A stretch of DNA of 64,000 nt, from NCBI RefSeq assembly GCF_014193675.1, contig NZ_BLXZ01000001.1:744001-808000 (forward strand). Reading direction: 5' to 3'. This document shows, one piece after another, positions 51,037 to 60,144 of this stretch (within the stretch, counting starts at the first letter, position 1; the number at the start of each line of letters is the position of its first letter). Source of the stretch: Geomonas limicola. GTDB lineage: Bacteria; Desulfobacterota; Desulfuromonadia; Geobacterales; Geobacteraceae. Position numbers and translations under genes: made by a program. The notes beneath the pieces are model-generated. The model was not told the origin of the DNA. It searched no databases and saw only the letters and a list, made by a program, of their open reading frames with translations.

Positions 51037-52040
51037 TGGGAGTCGGTCGTCCGGCCAAGAAGTACTCGCAGGCGGGTCGCATCCACGATGTGATCCGCCT
51101 GATCGAGGCACGCCACGGCATCACCCTCGACGAACTCGCCGAGGAGACCGGCGTCAACCGACGCACCATCCAGCGCGACCTCGACGCCATCGAGGAAGCC
51201 GGCTACCCACTCATCTCCGACTGGCAGGACCGCGTCAAGGTCTTCCGGTTCCTCACCCGCTTCAAAGACGTTCCCCCTATCAGCTTCACCCTCCAGGAGC
51301 TGATGACCCTTTCCCTGTTGCGCTCCCAGCTCGACCAGTTAAACGGCACCCCCTTTCTCGAGGACCTGCAGAGCGTCTTTCGCAAGGTGAACTCCGTCTT
51401 GCCGCCGCGCCTTGCCGCGCACATGGAGCGCATCGCCGACGTCGCCCACCCGCTTTTGCAGGGCAAGCGCGACTACAGCAAATCCGCCCAGCCCCTCGCC
51501 GTGATCCGCCACGCACTTTTGCACCAGCAGGGGATCACCCTGAGTTACCGTTCCTCGGGTCGCGGCGAACCGCAAAGCTACCGCGTCGATCCCTACACCC
51601 TGGTCTTTCAGAAAGGGGGGATCTACCTGTTGGGCTGGGCCCACAACCGCAAGGCGCTACGCACTTTTGCCGTTGAGCGCATCGTCTCGGTCGAGCCGGA
51701 AAAGGAGCGTTTCGAGATACCAGAGGGGTTCAACGCCGCACAGGCACTGGAAGGCGCCTTCGGTATCGTCGCTGAAGCGCCCCGGGAGGTACGGATCCGT
51801 TTCGGCAAGGCTGTCGCCTACACCATCAGGGACCGCGTCTGGCACGCCTCGCAAAGGATCGAGGAGCTGGAAGATGGCGGCGTTATGCTTTCCTTTCGGG
51901 CCGGTGGCAAGCTTGAGATCCTCTCCTGGCTGCGTTCCTACGGCTCACAGGCGGAGCTCCTCGCCCCGCAGGAGTGGCGCGAGGAACTGGCACGAGAAAC
52001 GCGCGAGATGGCGAAGCTGTATCAAGACGAGGCAATTTAG
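51036..52040 (+). CDS. WYL-domain HTH transcriptional regulator
   Basis: A 334-residue regulator. An N-terminal winged helix spans about 10-60 ('RIHDVIRLIEARHGITLDELAEETGVNRRTIQRDLDAIEEAGYPL'). A WYL domain at about 150-230 has 'ITLSYRSSGRGEPQSYRVDPYTLVFQKGGIYLLGWAHNRKALRTFAVERIVSVE'. A C-terminal WCX extension follows ('VRIRFGKAVAYTIRDRVWHASQRIEELEDGGVMLSF'). WYL proteins such as PafBC bind nucleic acid or nucleotide ligands and often control DNA-damage genes. The start overlaps the helicase stop by 1 nt, which implies translational coupling. Confidence 0.88.
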   Translation: MGVGRPAKKYSQAGRIHDVIRLIEARHGITLDELAEETGVNRRTIQRDLDAIEEAGYPLISDWQDRVKVFRFLTRFKDVPPISFTLQELMTLSLLRSQLDQLNGTPFLEDLQSVFRKVNSVLPPRLAAHMERIADVAHPLLQGKRDYSKSAQPLAVIRHALLHQQGITLSYRSSGRGEPQSYRVDPYTLVFQKGGIYLLGWAHNRKALRTFAVERIVSVEPEKERFEIPEGFNAAQALEGAFGIVAEAPREVRIRFGKAVAYTIRDRVWHASQRIEELEDGGVMLSFRAGGKLEILSWLRSYGSQAELLAPQEWREELARETREMAKLYQDEAI

Positions 52041-52256
52041 CCACGGAGCCACCAAGCACACGGAGAACTGCAGGATACCTGAGACTGCCTCTCCTTCCCC
52101 AACAGCAACCCCGGTATAAGCACTTTTCAGACTGTTCGGCCTTGTTCGCCAACGGGATAGGCCGGTCAAGATCAGAGAGTACTTGCCCACCACCTGCCTG
52201 TGGGCCCCAGCAACCCGCATTTCTCCGTGCCCTTGGTGGCTCCGTGGCAAAAATCG
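52040..52256. repeat. Dispersed intergenic inverted repeat (copy D)
   Basis: Begins TTAGCCACGGAGCCACCAAG at the WYL stop codon itself and ends CTTGGTGGCTCCGTGGCA, an almost perfect inverted pair of about 18 bp. The core at 52137-52165 (TTCGGCCTTGTTCGCCAACG...AGGCCGG) matches the core of copies A and B in layout. No gene is present. Confidence 0.7.
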
Positions 52257-52345
52257 ATTTTCCCTCGTCCCTCTCCTTTCCCCGGCCGCCGCTTCGTTGA
52301 CAAAAAATGCCCCATACCTTATATGTAGACACTTTGGAGGGGCTC

Positions 52346-53506
52346 ATGGGAGAACAGGTGGAAAAGACTGAACTGGCTAACATCCTGGCACAACGCATCG
52401 CCGCCGAGGGGGATCTCACCTTCGCCTCGTTCATGGAGGCGGCGCTCTACGAGCCGGGACTGGGCTACTACACCTCGGCTGGGCGCAAGGTCGGGGCCCA
52501 GGGTGATTTCTATACCAGCATGAACGTGCACAGCGCCTTCGGCCGAATGATCGCCAAGGAGATCTCCCGGTTCTGGGAACTTCTGGACAGCCCGGCGAAT
52601 TTCACCATTGCCGAGGCCGGCGCCGGCGGCGGCCAACTCGCCTTGGACATCCTGGACGCCCTCGCCGAACTGAACCAGCCGCTCTACCAGGGGATCTGCT
52701 ACCGGCTCATCGAAAAGGAGCCGAGCCTCAAGGAGGCCCAGGAAACGTTCCTGGCGCGCCACGGCGCTCACCTTGCCTGGAGTACGCCGGAGGAACTCGC
52801 CTCCGGAAACCTTTCCTTCACCGGTTGCATCATCTCCAATGAGCTCTTCGACGCCATGCCGGTGCACATCGTCGAGATGACCGGCGAGGGGCTCAAGGAG
52901 CTCTACGTCGGGGTACGAAACGGTGAACTCGTGGAGAAGCACGGGCCGCTCTCCGACCCGCAACTTGCCGAGTACTTCACCAAATTCCAGGTGGCCCTGA
53001 TGCCCGGCCAGCGCGCCGAGGTGAATCTCTGCGCCGCAGGGTGGATCGCCGCGGCCGCCGCAACCCTTGAGCGCGGTTTCGTGCTCACCGTCGACTACGG
53101 CTACCTTGCCGAAGAGCTCTACGCCCCGCAGCGCAAGGACGGCACCCTGATGTGCTACTACCAGCACCAGACCGGGGAAGACCCCTTTGAGCTGGTGGGA
53201 CAGCAGGACATCACCACCCACGTCAACTTCAGCGACCTCATGGCCGCCGGGGTTGAGGCCGGCCTGCAAAACGTCTGGTACGGCGAGCAGTACCGTTTCC
53301 TGTTGGGGACGGGCATGGTGGAGGAGCTGATGCGCCTCGAGGCGGCGGCCACCAGCGAGCAGGAGCGGATCGCCCACCGGCTCAACCTGAAGAAGCTGAT
53401 GCTGCCCGAGGGGGGGATGGGGGACACCTTCAAGGTGCTGATCCAGGCCAAGGGGGTGGAGAATCCGCAGCTGCTCTGCATGAGAAAATGGGGCATGGGA
53501 CTGTGA
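52346..53506 (+). CDS. MidA/NDUFAF7-family SAM-dependent methyltransferase
   Basis: A 386-residue class I methyltransferase of the MidA family, homologous to mitochondrial NDUFAF7, which dimethylates an arginine of complex I subunit NDUFS2. Family motifs: 'FASFMEAALYEPGLGYYTSAGRKVGAQGDFYTSMNVHSAFG', the SAM motif 'FTIAEAGAGGGQLALDIL' (about 91-108), 'GCIISNELFDAMPVHIVEM', 'VLTVDYGYLAEELYAPQRKDGTLMCYYQH' and 'ITTHVNFSDL'. The bacterial substrate is unproven. TTGGAGGGG precedes ATG 52346. It overlaps the HAD phosphatase gene by 4 nt. Confidence 0.9.
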   Translation: MGEQVEKTELANILAQRIAAEGDLTFASFMEAALYEPGLGYYTSAGRKVGAQGDFYTSMNVHSAFGRMIAKEISRFWELLDSPANFTIAEAGAGGGQLALDILDALAELNQPLYQGICYRLIEKEPSLKEAQETFLARHGAHLAWSTPEELASGNLSFTGCIISNELFDAMPVHIVEMTGEGLKELYVGVRNGELVEKHGPLSDPQLAEYFTKFQVALMPGQRAEVNLCAAGWIAAAAATLERGFVLTVDYGYLAEELYAPQRKDGTLMCYYQHQTGEDPFELVGQQDITTHVNFSDLMAAGVEAGLQNVWYGEQYRFLLGTGMVEELMRLEAAATSEQERIAHRLNLKKLMLPEGGMGDTFKVLIQAKGVENPQLLCMRKWGMGL

Positions 53507-54138
53507 CGACGCCCGGTTTGGACAGGAAGACGGTGTGGGCCATCGTCTTCGACCTGGACGGCACCCTCTACGTCGACGACCGGCTGGGCGAGGAGGTGCA
53601 CCAAAGCGCTTGCCGCTACGTCGCCGACCTCAGGGGGATCTCGCCTGACCAAGCCCAGGACGAGCTTCAAAGGGCCCGTTCCTGCCCAAGCGACAGCGGC
53701 GGCACCCTGAGCCGCGCGGTGGTCGCCCTGGGCGGGACGCTTCAGGAGCTGCACCGCAGGTTCAGCGAGGACATCCATCCCGAACAGCTGCTCGCCCCCG
53801 ACCCTCGGGTGCAGCGGCTTTTAGAGCACCTCGGCGAGCGCTACGAGTTATACGTCTATACCAACAACAACCGCTCCCTTTCCGGCCGCATCATGGCCCA
53901 GCTCGCCATCCGAGGCTATTTCAAAGAAGTCTTCACCATCGAGGATTCCTGGCGCCCCAAGCCGGACCGCGCGGTCCTGACCGGCATCCTCGAGAGCATC
54001 GGCCGCACCCCCGGTGAGACCCTCTTCGTGGGGGACCGCTACCAGGTCGACCTCGAGCTTCCGCAATCCTTAGGGTGCGCCATCCTGGAGACCCGCACCA
54101 TCGAGGAGTTGCTCACCCTGGGACAGTTGCTCGACTGA
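53503..54138 (+). CDS. HAD-family hydrolase
   Basis: A 211-residue haloacid-dehalogenase-like phosphatase. Motif I is 'AIVFDLDGTLYVDD', motif II 'LYVYTNNNRS', motif III 'WRPKPDRAVLTGIL' and motif IV 'LFVGDRYQVDLELPQSLG'. GTG 53503 overlaps the MidA stop (GTGA); an ATG at 53488 in the same frame is an alternative. Substrate unknown. Co-transcribed with the methyltransferase. Confidence 0.85.
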   Translation: MTTPGLDRKTVWAIVFDLDGTLYVDDRLGEEVHQSACRYVADLRGISPDQAQDELQRARSCPSDSGGTLSRAVVALGGTLQELHRRFSEDIHPEQLLAPDPRVQRLLEHLGERYELYVYTNNNRSLSGRIMAQLAIRGYFKEVFTIEDSWRPKPDRAVLTGILESIGRTPGETLFVGDRYQVDLELPQSLGCAILETRTIEELLTLGQLLD

Positions 54139-54467
54139 CCCTGCCCGCCCTTTCATGGAGTCATCCCCTTCGCCCCCACGAGGGCTGTTCAGTGACCCAA
54201 TCACCTCCCTTGTCCCGCAGCAAGCCGGCTCACGGCGTGCACCAGTAGTTGTCTCCCCCTTGGTTCCCGAATCTCCCTTCCAGCGTTGTCTCAGTCATTA
54301 TGAGATCTTCCGGCTCTCCTCACACATTAATGTGGTGCATTTTGTGGTATTCTTAGTAACGGCCGGCGACCCAGTTGCCTCGGCAGAGCAGCACGCCGAC
54401 CAAAACCGTGGCCATACCAGACCAGCACCGGGGAAGCAGCAACCGCCCCCGCAAAGGAGCCGACATC
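54139..54467. other. Control region of the aspartase/fumarase gene
   Basis: A 329-nt stretch with no gene. It holds the palindrome at 54323-54334 and a nearby TATTCT (54349-54354) that could be a -10. No obvious terminator for the HAD gene. Confidence 0.45.
54323..54334. promoter_or_regulatory. Perfect palindrome CACATTAATGTG
   Basis: A 12-bp perfect dyad 15 nt upstream of a -10-like TATTCT and about 135 nt before the gene at 54468. A possible operator. Confidence 0.35.
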
Positions 54468-55865
54468 ATGGCAGTGCGTATCGAGAAGGACACCATGGGG
54501 ACCGTCGAAGTCCCGGAGGGAGCCTACTACGGCGCCCAGACCCAGCGGGCAGTGGACAACTTCCCCATTTCGGGCTTAAAGCCCCACCCGGCGCTGGTGC
54601 GGGCCACGGTGCAGATCAAGAAGTGCGCGGCCATGGCCAACATGGCGACCGGGCGGCTCAACAGCGAACTCGGCAACGCCATCGTGAGTGCGGCCGACGA
54701 GGCGCTCAAGGGGGACTTCCCGGACCAGTTCGTGGTCGATCCCTTCCAGGCCGGCGCCGGGACCTCGCACAACATGAACGTGAACGAGGTGCTGGCCAAC
54801 CGGGCCAACGAACTCTTGGGGGGCGAGTTGGGGAACTACGCCAAGGTGAACCCCAACGACCACGTCAACATGGCCCAGTCGACCAACGATGTCTTCCCGA
54901 CGGCGATGCGCCTGGCGGCGCTGGACCTCGGTGACCAGCTGGCCCAGGAGCTCCAGGAGCTGGTGGTGGCCTTGCGGCGCAAGGCGATCGAGTTCGACGG
55001 GATCCTCAAGTCCGGGCGCACCCACCTGCAGGACGCGGTCCCCATCCGGCTCGGGCAGGAGTTTGCCGCCTACGCCCAGGGGATCGAGAACAACCTCACC
55101 GGGCTCACCCGCACCTTCCCGGGACTGCGCGAGTTGGGGATCGGCGGTACCGCGGTCGGCACCGGCCTGAACGCCGAAGAACAGTACATCGACCTCATCG
55201 TCGAAAAGCTCTCCCGGGAAACCGGGCAGGAGCTCTCGCGCGGCAAGGACCTCGTGGAACGCATGCAGAACATGGAACCGCTCTTGGCGCTCTGCAGCAG
55301 TCTCAAGGGAATCGCAGTCAACCTGATCCGCATCGCCAACGACCTGAGGCTCCTCTCCTCGGGGCCGCGCACCGGTCTGGGCGAAATCACCCTCCCCGCC
55401 ATGCAGCCCGGTTCCTCCATCATGCCGGGGAAGGTGAACCCGGTCATGGCCGAGGTGACCAACATGGTCTGTTTCCACGTGGTGGGGGCCGAAACCGCGG
55501 TCACCATGGCGGTGCAGGCCGGCCAGTTGGAACTCAACGTCATGATGCCGGTGATCGCGTTCAACACCCTCTTCAGCCTGGAGATCCTGAAGAACTGCCT
55601 GCACCAGTTCACCAGGCTCTGCGTGGCGGGGATCGGGGTCAACGAGGAGCGCTGCCGCAGCTACCTGGACCAGTCGGTCGGGCTTGCCACGGTGCTGGCT
55701 CCCAGCATCGGCTATGCCGCGGCAGCCGAGGTGGCCAAGGAGTCGGCCAAGAGCGGCAAGAGCATCCGCCAGGTGATCCTGGAGCGCGGCATCCTCACCG
55801 AAAAGGCGCTCGACGAGGTGCTCGCCCCCTTCCCGCTCACCACCCCCGGGGTGCACGGCGAGTAG
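54468..55865 (+). CDS. aspA: Aspartate ammonia-lyase (aspartase/fumarase superfamily)
   Basis: A 465-residue lyase. The superfamily signature 'GSSIMPGKVNPV' is at about residue 318. Other conserved regions are 'EVPEGAYYGAQTQRA', 'AGAGTSHNMNVNEVLANRANE', 'NPNDHVNMAQSTNDVFPT', 'SGRTHLQDAVPIRLGQE' and 'GIGGTAVGTGLN'. The region after the signature ('NMVCFHVVGAETAVTMAVQAGQLELNVMMPVI') is closer to aspartase than to FumC. The 'MPGKVNP' loop (not MPAKVNP) and the alternative of a class II fumarase keep the call below certainty. The first gives fumarate plus ammonia from aspartate, the other malate from fumarate. AAAGGAGCC precedes ATG 54468. Confidence 0.85.
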   Translation: MAVRIEKDTMGTVEVPEGAYYGAQTQRAVDNFPISGLKPHPALVRATVQIKKCAAMANMATGRLNSELGNAIVSAADEALKGDFPDQFVVDPFQAGAGTSHNMNVNEVLANRANELLGGELGNYAKVNPNDHVNMAQSTNDVFPTAMRLAALDLGDQLAQELQELVVALRRKAIEFDGILKSGRTHLQDAVPIRLGQEFAAYAQGIENNLTGLTRTFPGLRELGIGGTAVGTGLNAEEQYIDLIVEKLSRETGQELSRGKDLVERMQNMEPLLALCSSLKGIAVNLIRIANDLRLLSSGPRTGLGEITLPAMQPGSSIMPGKVNPVMAEVTNMVCFHVVGAETAVTMAVQAGQLELNVMMPVIAFNTLFSLEILKNCLHQFTRLCVAGIGVNEERCRSYLDQSVGLATVLAPSIGYAAAAEVAKESAKSGKSIRQVILERGILTEKALDEVLAPFPLTTPGVHGE

Positions 55866-56001
55866 CAGCAGCGCCCTCCAAGGGCAAGTTATGCTTTGCA
55901 AACGAGCTGAAAGTTGCTAAGGTTATTTCCGTTCACTTTCCATCTGTCGCGATGCTAAGATGGGGACTGGCACAGACACCGAATACATCCTGGAGGATCC
56001 C

Positions 56002-56223
56002 ATGGTAGAAGAGGTAAAAACGGTATTGGATCAGATTCGGCCAGCGCTGCAGGCTGACGGCGGCGATGTCGAACTGGTAGAAGTTGGTGATGACGGTGTG
56101 GTGAAGGTACGCCTGGTTGGTGCCTGCGGTCACTGCCCGATGTCCACCATGACCTTGAAGATGGGTATCGAAAGAACCCTCAAAGACAAAATCCCGGGTG
56201 TCAAGGAAGTCGTCTCCGTCTAA
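56002..56223 (+). CDS. NifU C-terminal domain (Nfu) iron-sulfur carrier
   Basis: A 73-residue Nfu-type protein that carries a 4Fe-4S cluster between two subunits. The cluster motif is C-x2-C in '[19 protein letters not shown]' (about 38-56), preceded by '[17 protein letters not shown]'. The family delivers clusters to apo-proteins. CTGGAGGATCCC precedes ATG 56002; a longer in-frame start at 55960 is unlikely. Confidence 0.92.
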   Translation: MVEEVKTVLDQIRPALQADGGDVELVEVGDDGVVKVRLVGACGHCPMSTMTLKMGIERTLKDKIPGVKEVVSV

Positions 56224-56355
56224 GACCCATCCCACCCGAAGTGTAACGCTCTCTGTGAAGCGCGGAAGTAATGCCTATTGACGACGTTATTTTCCGCGCT
56301 TCTTTGCTTTGCCAAGGTCCCCTGATCCAGCCCCCGCGCAAGTAAAGAGCAGACC

Positions 56356-57543
56356 ATGACCAGCACACGCCACAAAAGAAGAAAGCTGCTGTTCCGGACG
56401 CCGAAGTTCTTCGACTTCTTCCGCCGCAACACCGCCGCAGTCTCTTTCCAGGGTAACCAGACCACGCTGTACCGCTACGGCTCGCAGTTCTTCCCGGCGC
56501 TTCTGGAGAGCATCCGCGAGGCGCGCTCCAGCATCTGCATGGAGTTCTACACGGTCTGCGACGACGAAACCGGACGGATGGTGGCCGATGCCCTCATCGA
56601 TGCGGTTCAGCGTGGCGTCAGGGTCTACTTCCTCTACGACTACATCGGCTGTTTCGAGACCCCCGCCGCCTTCTTCAAGCGGATGGCCAAGGAAGGGGTG
56701 CACTGTTGCGCCTTCAACCCGCCTCCCTTTGCCCGGGGCATCGGATGGTTCGACAAGCGCGACCACCGCAAGGTAGCCATCATCGACGGCTGCTGCGCCT
56801 TCACCGGCGGGATCAACATCGCCAACGTCTATTCGGGGTACGGCAGCACACCGACCAGCTGGCGCGACGTGGGGATCCGTATCGATGGCCCGGCGGTGCA
56901 GGAGCTGGTGCACCTGTTCTGCCAGTTCTGGCACGAGGAGAGCGGCGCAGCCCCCTCGGTCTGCCACGAGGAGAGGTTCTACAGCGCCGAGGGGGACGCC
57001 AAGGTGATGATCATCAACGGCGGCCCGCACCACGAGCGCTCCTTTATCCGCAGCTCCTTCCGGGTCGCCATCGCCGGCGCCTCGGAGTCGGTCACCATCG
57101 CAAGCCCCTATTTCATCCCGGGGCCGCGGGTGATCCGCTCGCTGTTGCGCGCGGCCGGGCGCGGGGCCCGGGTCAGGCTCTTACTGCCGCACAAAAACGA
57201 CGTCCCGCTGGTACGCCTGGTGAGCCGCACCTGCTACGCGCAGCTCATGCGCAACGGGATCGAGATCTACGAGCTGGACAGCGCCGTTTTGCACGCCAAG
57301 GTGCTGCTCATCGACGGAAACTGGGTCATGGTCGGCTCGGCGAACCTGGACCAGCGCAGCTTCCACCGCAACTACGAGCTGAACGTGGTGGTGGACAGCC
57401 CGGAGTTCGGCATCCAGGTGGCCGAGATGCTCGAGGCGGACCTGCTGGGCGCGCGTCGCATCGTGCTGGACGAGCACGAGCGCCGCGGCTGGTCGATCCG
57501 CTTCCTGGAACGGCTCTTCAGCCCGGTGAGCTGGTTTCTTTGA
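56356..57543 (+). CDS. Cardiolipin synthase-like PLD protein, ClsB-type
   Basis: A 395-residue PLD-superfamily enzyme. The two HKD motifs are 'RDHRKVAIIDGCCAFTGGIN' (about 135) and 'VLHAKVLLIDGNWVMVGSANLD' (about 314). The N-terminus is basic (MTSTRHKRRKLLFRTPKFFD) and lacks the two transmembrane helices of ClsA, as in ClsB. It would join two phosphatidyl groups to give cardiolipin or related lipids. It is the second PLD in the window. Weak ribosome site (AAAGAGC) before ATG 56356. Confidence 0.86.
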   Translation: MTSTRHKRRKLLFRTPKFFDFFRRNTAAVSFQGNQTTLYRYGSQFFPALLESIREARSSICMEFYTVCDDETGRMVADALIDAVQRGVRVYFLYDYIGCFETPAAFFKRMAKEGVHCCAFNPPPFARGIGWFDKRDHRKVAIIDGCCAFTGGINIANVYSGYGSTPTSWRDVGIRIDGPAVQELVHLFCQFWHEESGAAPSVCHEERFYSAEGDAKVMIINGGPHHERSFIRSSFRVAIAGASESVTIASPYFIPGPRVIRSLLRAAGRGARVRLLLPHKNDVPLVRLVSRTCYAQLMRNGIEIYELDSAVLHAKVLLIDGNWVMVGSANLDQRSFHRNYELNVVVDSPEFGIQVAEMLEADLLGARRIVLDEHERRGWSIRFLERLFSPVSWFL

Positions 57544-57653
57544 ACGGCAGTTCCAGGTTCCAGGCCATTAACCCGCAACACCCTGGTTCCTGAACTCCGG
57601 CATGGGAACGGGAGATGCTCTGCCAAGGGGTTTTCCCCCGGGGGCAGCGCACT

Positions 57654-57693
57654 CCCCCCTCACCCCTGCCCCCTCCCGGAGGGCGAGGGTGAG
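57654..57693. repeat. CCCTC/GAGGG intergenic palindrome
   Basis: CTCACCC (57659-57665) and GGGTGAG (57687-57693) flank a CCCCCTCCCGGAGGG core. Same type as the repeat at 49350-49392. It lies in the 265-nt gap before mutS2, which otherwise shows no gene. Confidence 0.6.
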
Positions 57694-57808
57694 TTGGCAG
57701 GAGCTTGTTTGGATAGTGATGTTGTCCCTGTGATGATGCACTGTGATGTACCTATTCACCCGCGATAGCGTTGGCAGCACCAGCGCGTCTTGCAGCTTTG
57801 GAGAAGGA

Positions 57809-60142
57809 ATGATCAGCAAGGAAACCCTGAAGCGCCTCGAGTTTGACCGGATCCTGGAAACCGCCGCCGAATTCGCCCACTGCGAGGCATCCCATACCGG
57901 CGTCCTCACCATTGCACCGCTTGCCGAGAAGTCCCACATAGAACTGCGCCTGGGGCTGGTGGAGGAGATCCGCACCCTCACCCGCCTGGGCATCTCGCTG
58001 AAGATCGCCAGCTTCGAAGACATAAGCCGCCTGATCCGCGCGGTCCGCCCGCGTGGGGCGGTACTCGCCCCCATCGAACTGCAGCGCTTCATACCCACGC
58101 TGCGCGTCATGGCCGCCGTCTCGGCACAGCTTAAGTTCCGCACCGACATCCCGCTGCTCCTCGCCGAGGCCGGGCACATCACGGGCTTCGCCGACCTGCT
58201 CGACCCACTGGAACACACGGTCAACGCGGAAGGCGAGATCCTCGATACCGCCTCGCGCCTGCTGGCCGACCTGCGCGGCCGCAAGAAGGGACTCACCTCG
58301 CGCATTAAAAAGCGGCTCGAGGAGATCGTGCGCGAGCGCCACACCGCCATCTTCCTGCAGGACGACTTCATCACCCAGAGGTCGGGACGCTGGGTGATCC
58401 CGGTGCGCATGGACTCGAAGGGGATGGTCCCGGGCGTGGTGCACGACGTCTCCAACACCGGCGAGACCGCCTTCATGGAGCCGCTGGAGATCATCGGTCT
58501 TGCCAACGAACTGGAGAACCTGGTCGCCGACGAGCGGGCCGAGGAAATCCGGGTGATCCGCCAGATCTGCGACTGGATCCGCGAGGACGCCGACCTGATC
58601 TCGGAGCAGTTCGAGGCCCTGGTGCGCCTGGACATCGTGAACTGCATCGCCCTTTTCAGCGACAAGCTCAAATGCGAGACCCCGGCACTCTCCGAGAGCC
58701 AGCAGCTCTCCCTCAAGGGGGCGCGCCACCCGATCCTCACCCTGATGGGCAAGGAGGTGGTGCCGCTCGACCTGGAACTCTCCGAGGAGAGCCGGGTCAT
58801 GGTGGTGACCGGCCCCAACACCGGCGGCAAGACCATCGCCATCAAGAACGCCGGCCTTTTGAGCGTGATGGCGCTCTGCGGCATGCCGGTGCCGGCCCTG
58901 CCGGGTACGGTGCTGCCGCTGGTCGACAACATCCTGGTGGACATCGGTGACGAGCAGTCCATCGCCGAGAGCCTCTCCACCTTCTCGGCCCACATCTCGC
59001 AGATTTCCTCGATCATGGCCCAGGCGGGCCGGGGCACCCTGGTGCTCCTGGACGAACTGGGAACCGGGACCGAGCCGGGACAGGGGGCGGCGATCGCCTG
59101 CGCCGTGCTGCACCAGCTGAAGATCCAGGGGGCGCTGGTGGTGGCGACCACCCACCTGACCGAGATCATCGGATTCGTGCAGCGCGAGGCGGGCATGCTG
59201 AACGCCGCCATGGCCTTCGACCGCGAGCGCCTGGTGCCGCTCTACCGCCTGGTGGTCGGCGAACCCGGCGAGTCGCACGCCCTGGAGATCGCCCGGCGCT
59301 ACGGGCTCCCCGAGCACGTGGTCACCTTCGCCCGCGGCATGATCGGGACCATGGAAGCGGATTTCCACGCCCTGTTGCGCGAGCTGAAGGAAAAACGCGA
59401 ACTGCTGGAGCGCAAGCTCGACGACCTCGCCGAGCGCGAGTCGCGCATCGAACGCGGCGAACGGGACCTGGCAGCACGCAAGTCAGAAGCGGACCAGCTC
59501 GTAAAAGGTGCCCGGGAAAAAGGGTACCAGGAAGCCCAGGAGGTGCTCCGCAAGGCGCGCCGCGAGGTGAACGCCATTCTCGAACAGGCACGCCAGGACA
59601 AGGCCCGCGAGGCCCGCGCCCAGCTGGACCAGGCCGAGGAGCAGGTGCAAAAGGTGCTCGAGGAATTGAACCCGGTGGAGGAGTTGCCGCCGGGGCAGGT
59701 GGAGGTAGGGAAGAGCTACTTCGTGAAGCCGCTCAATACCGACGCCGTGGTCCTCTCGCTGGACGCCAAGGCGGGCCGCGCCCGGGTGCGCGCCGGAAGC
59801 ATGGAACTCGAGGTCGCGCTCTCCTCCCTGGCCAAGAAGACCGGCAAGGAGGCGAAGGTACAGCAGAAGCGGCGCCAGCAGCAGGAGGAGCGTCCCGACC
59901 CCGCCAGCTCCATCAATCTTTTGGGGATGCGGGTCGAGGAGGCGCTCGACGCGGTGGAGCGCTACCTGAACCACGCCTCGCTCTCCCACACCCCCGAGCT
60001 GCACATCGTGCACGGCAAGGGGACCGGCGCCTTGATGCGGGGGGTGCGCAACTACTTGAACGGCCACCCGCTGGTGGTCTCCTTCCGCTCCGGCGAGAGG
60101 TTCGAAGGGGGCGAAGGGGTGACGGTGGTGACGCTGAGGTGA
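57809..60142 (+). CDS. mutS2: MutS2 endonuclease/ATPase
   Basis: A 777-residue MutS2. It lacks the MutS mismatch-binding domain. The core (about 1-300) leads to an ATPase with Walker A 'VTGPNTGGKTIAIKNAG' (about 332-348), 'LDELGTGTEPGQGAA' (Walker B) and 'ATTHLTEI'. A long coiled coil (about 510-640) is rich in Glu/Arg/Ala. The C-terminal Smr domain (about 700-777) holds 'HIVHGKGTGALMRGV', but its first motif reads INLLG rather than the usual LDLRG. MutS2 acts on branched DNA to suppress recombination or on collided ribosomes. GGAGAAGGA precedes ATG 57809. Confidence 0.93.
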   Translation: MISKETLKRLEFDRILETAAEFAHCEASHTGVLTIAPLAEKSHIELRLGLVEEIRTLTRLGISLKIASFEDISRLIRAVRPRGAVLAPIELQRFIPTLRVMAAVSAQLKFRTDIPLLLAEAGHITGFADLLDPLEHTVNAEGEILDTASRLLADLRGRKKGLTSRIKKRLEEIVRERHTAIFLQDDFITQRSGRWVIPVRMDSKGMVPGVVHDVSNTGETAFMEPLEIIGLANELENLVADERAEEIRVIRQICDWIREDADLISEQFEALVRLDIVNCIALFSDKLKCETPALSESQQLSLKGARHPILTLMGKEVVPLDLELSEESRVMVVTGPNTGGKTIAIKNAGLLSVMALCGMPVPALPGTVLPLVDNILVDIGDEQSIAESLSTFSAHISQISSIMAQAGRGTLVLLDELGTGTEPGQGAAIACAVLHQLKIQGALVVATTHLTEIIGFVQREAGMLNAAMAFDRERLVPLYRLVVGEPGESHALEIARRYGLPEHVVTFARGMIGTMEADFHALLRELKEKRELLERKLDDLAERESRIERGERDLAARKSEADQLVKGAREKGYQEAQEVLRKARREVNAILEQARQDKAREARAQLDQAEEQVQKVLEELNPVEELPPGQVEVGKSYFVKPLNTDAVVLSLDAKAGRARVRAGSMELEVALSSLAKKTGKEAKVQQKRRQQQEERPDPASSINLLGMRVEEALDAVERYLNHASLSHTPELHIVHGKGTGALMRGVRNYLNGHPLVVSFRSGERFEGGEGVTVVTLR

Positions 60143-60144
60143 GG

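Noticed and set aside
57752-59368. 538-codon frame antisense to mutS2
   Set aside because: Shadow frame; composition rich in Gly/His/Arg and no start signals.
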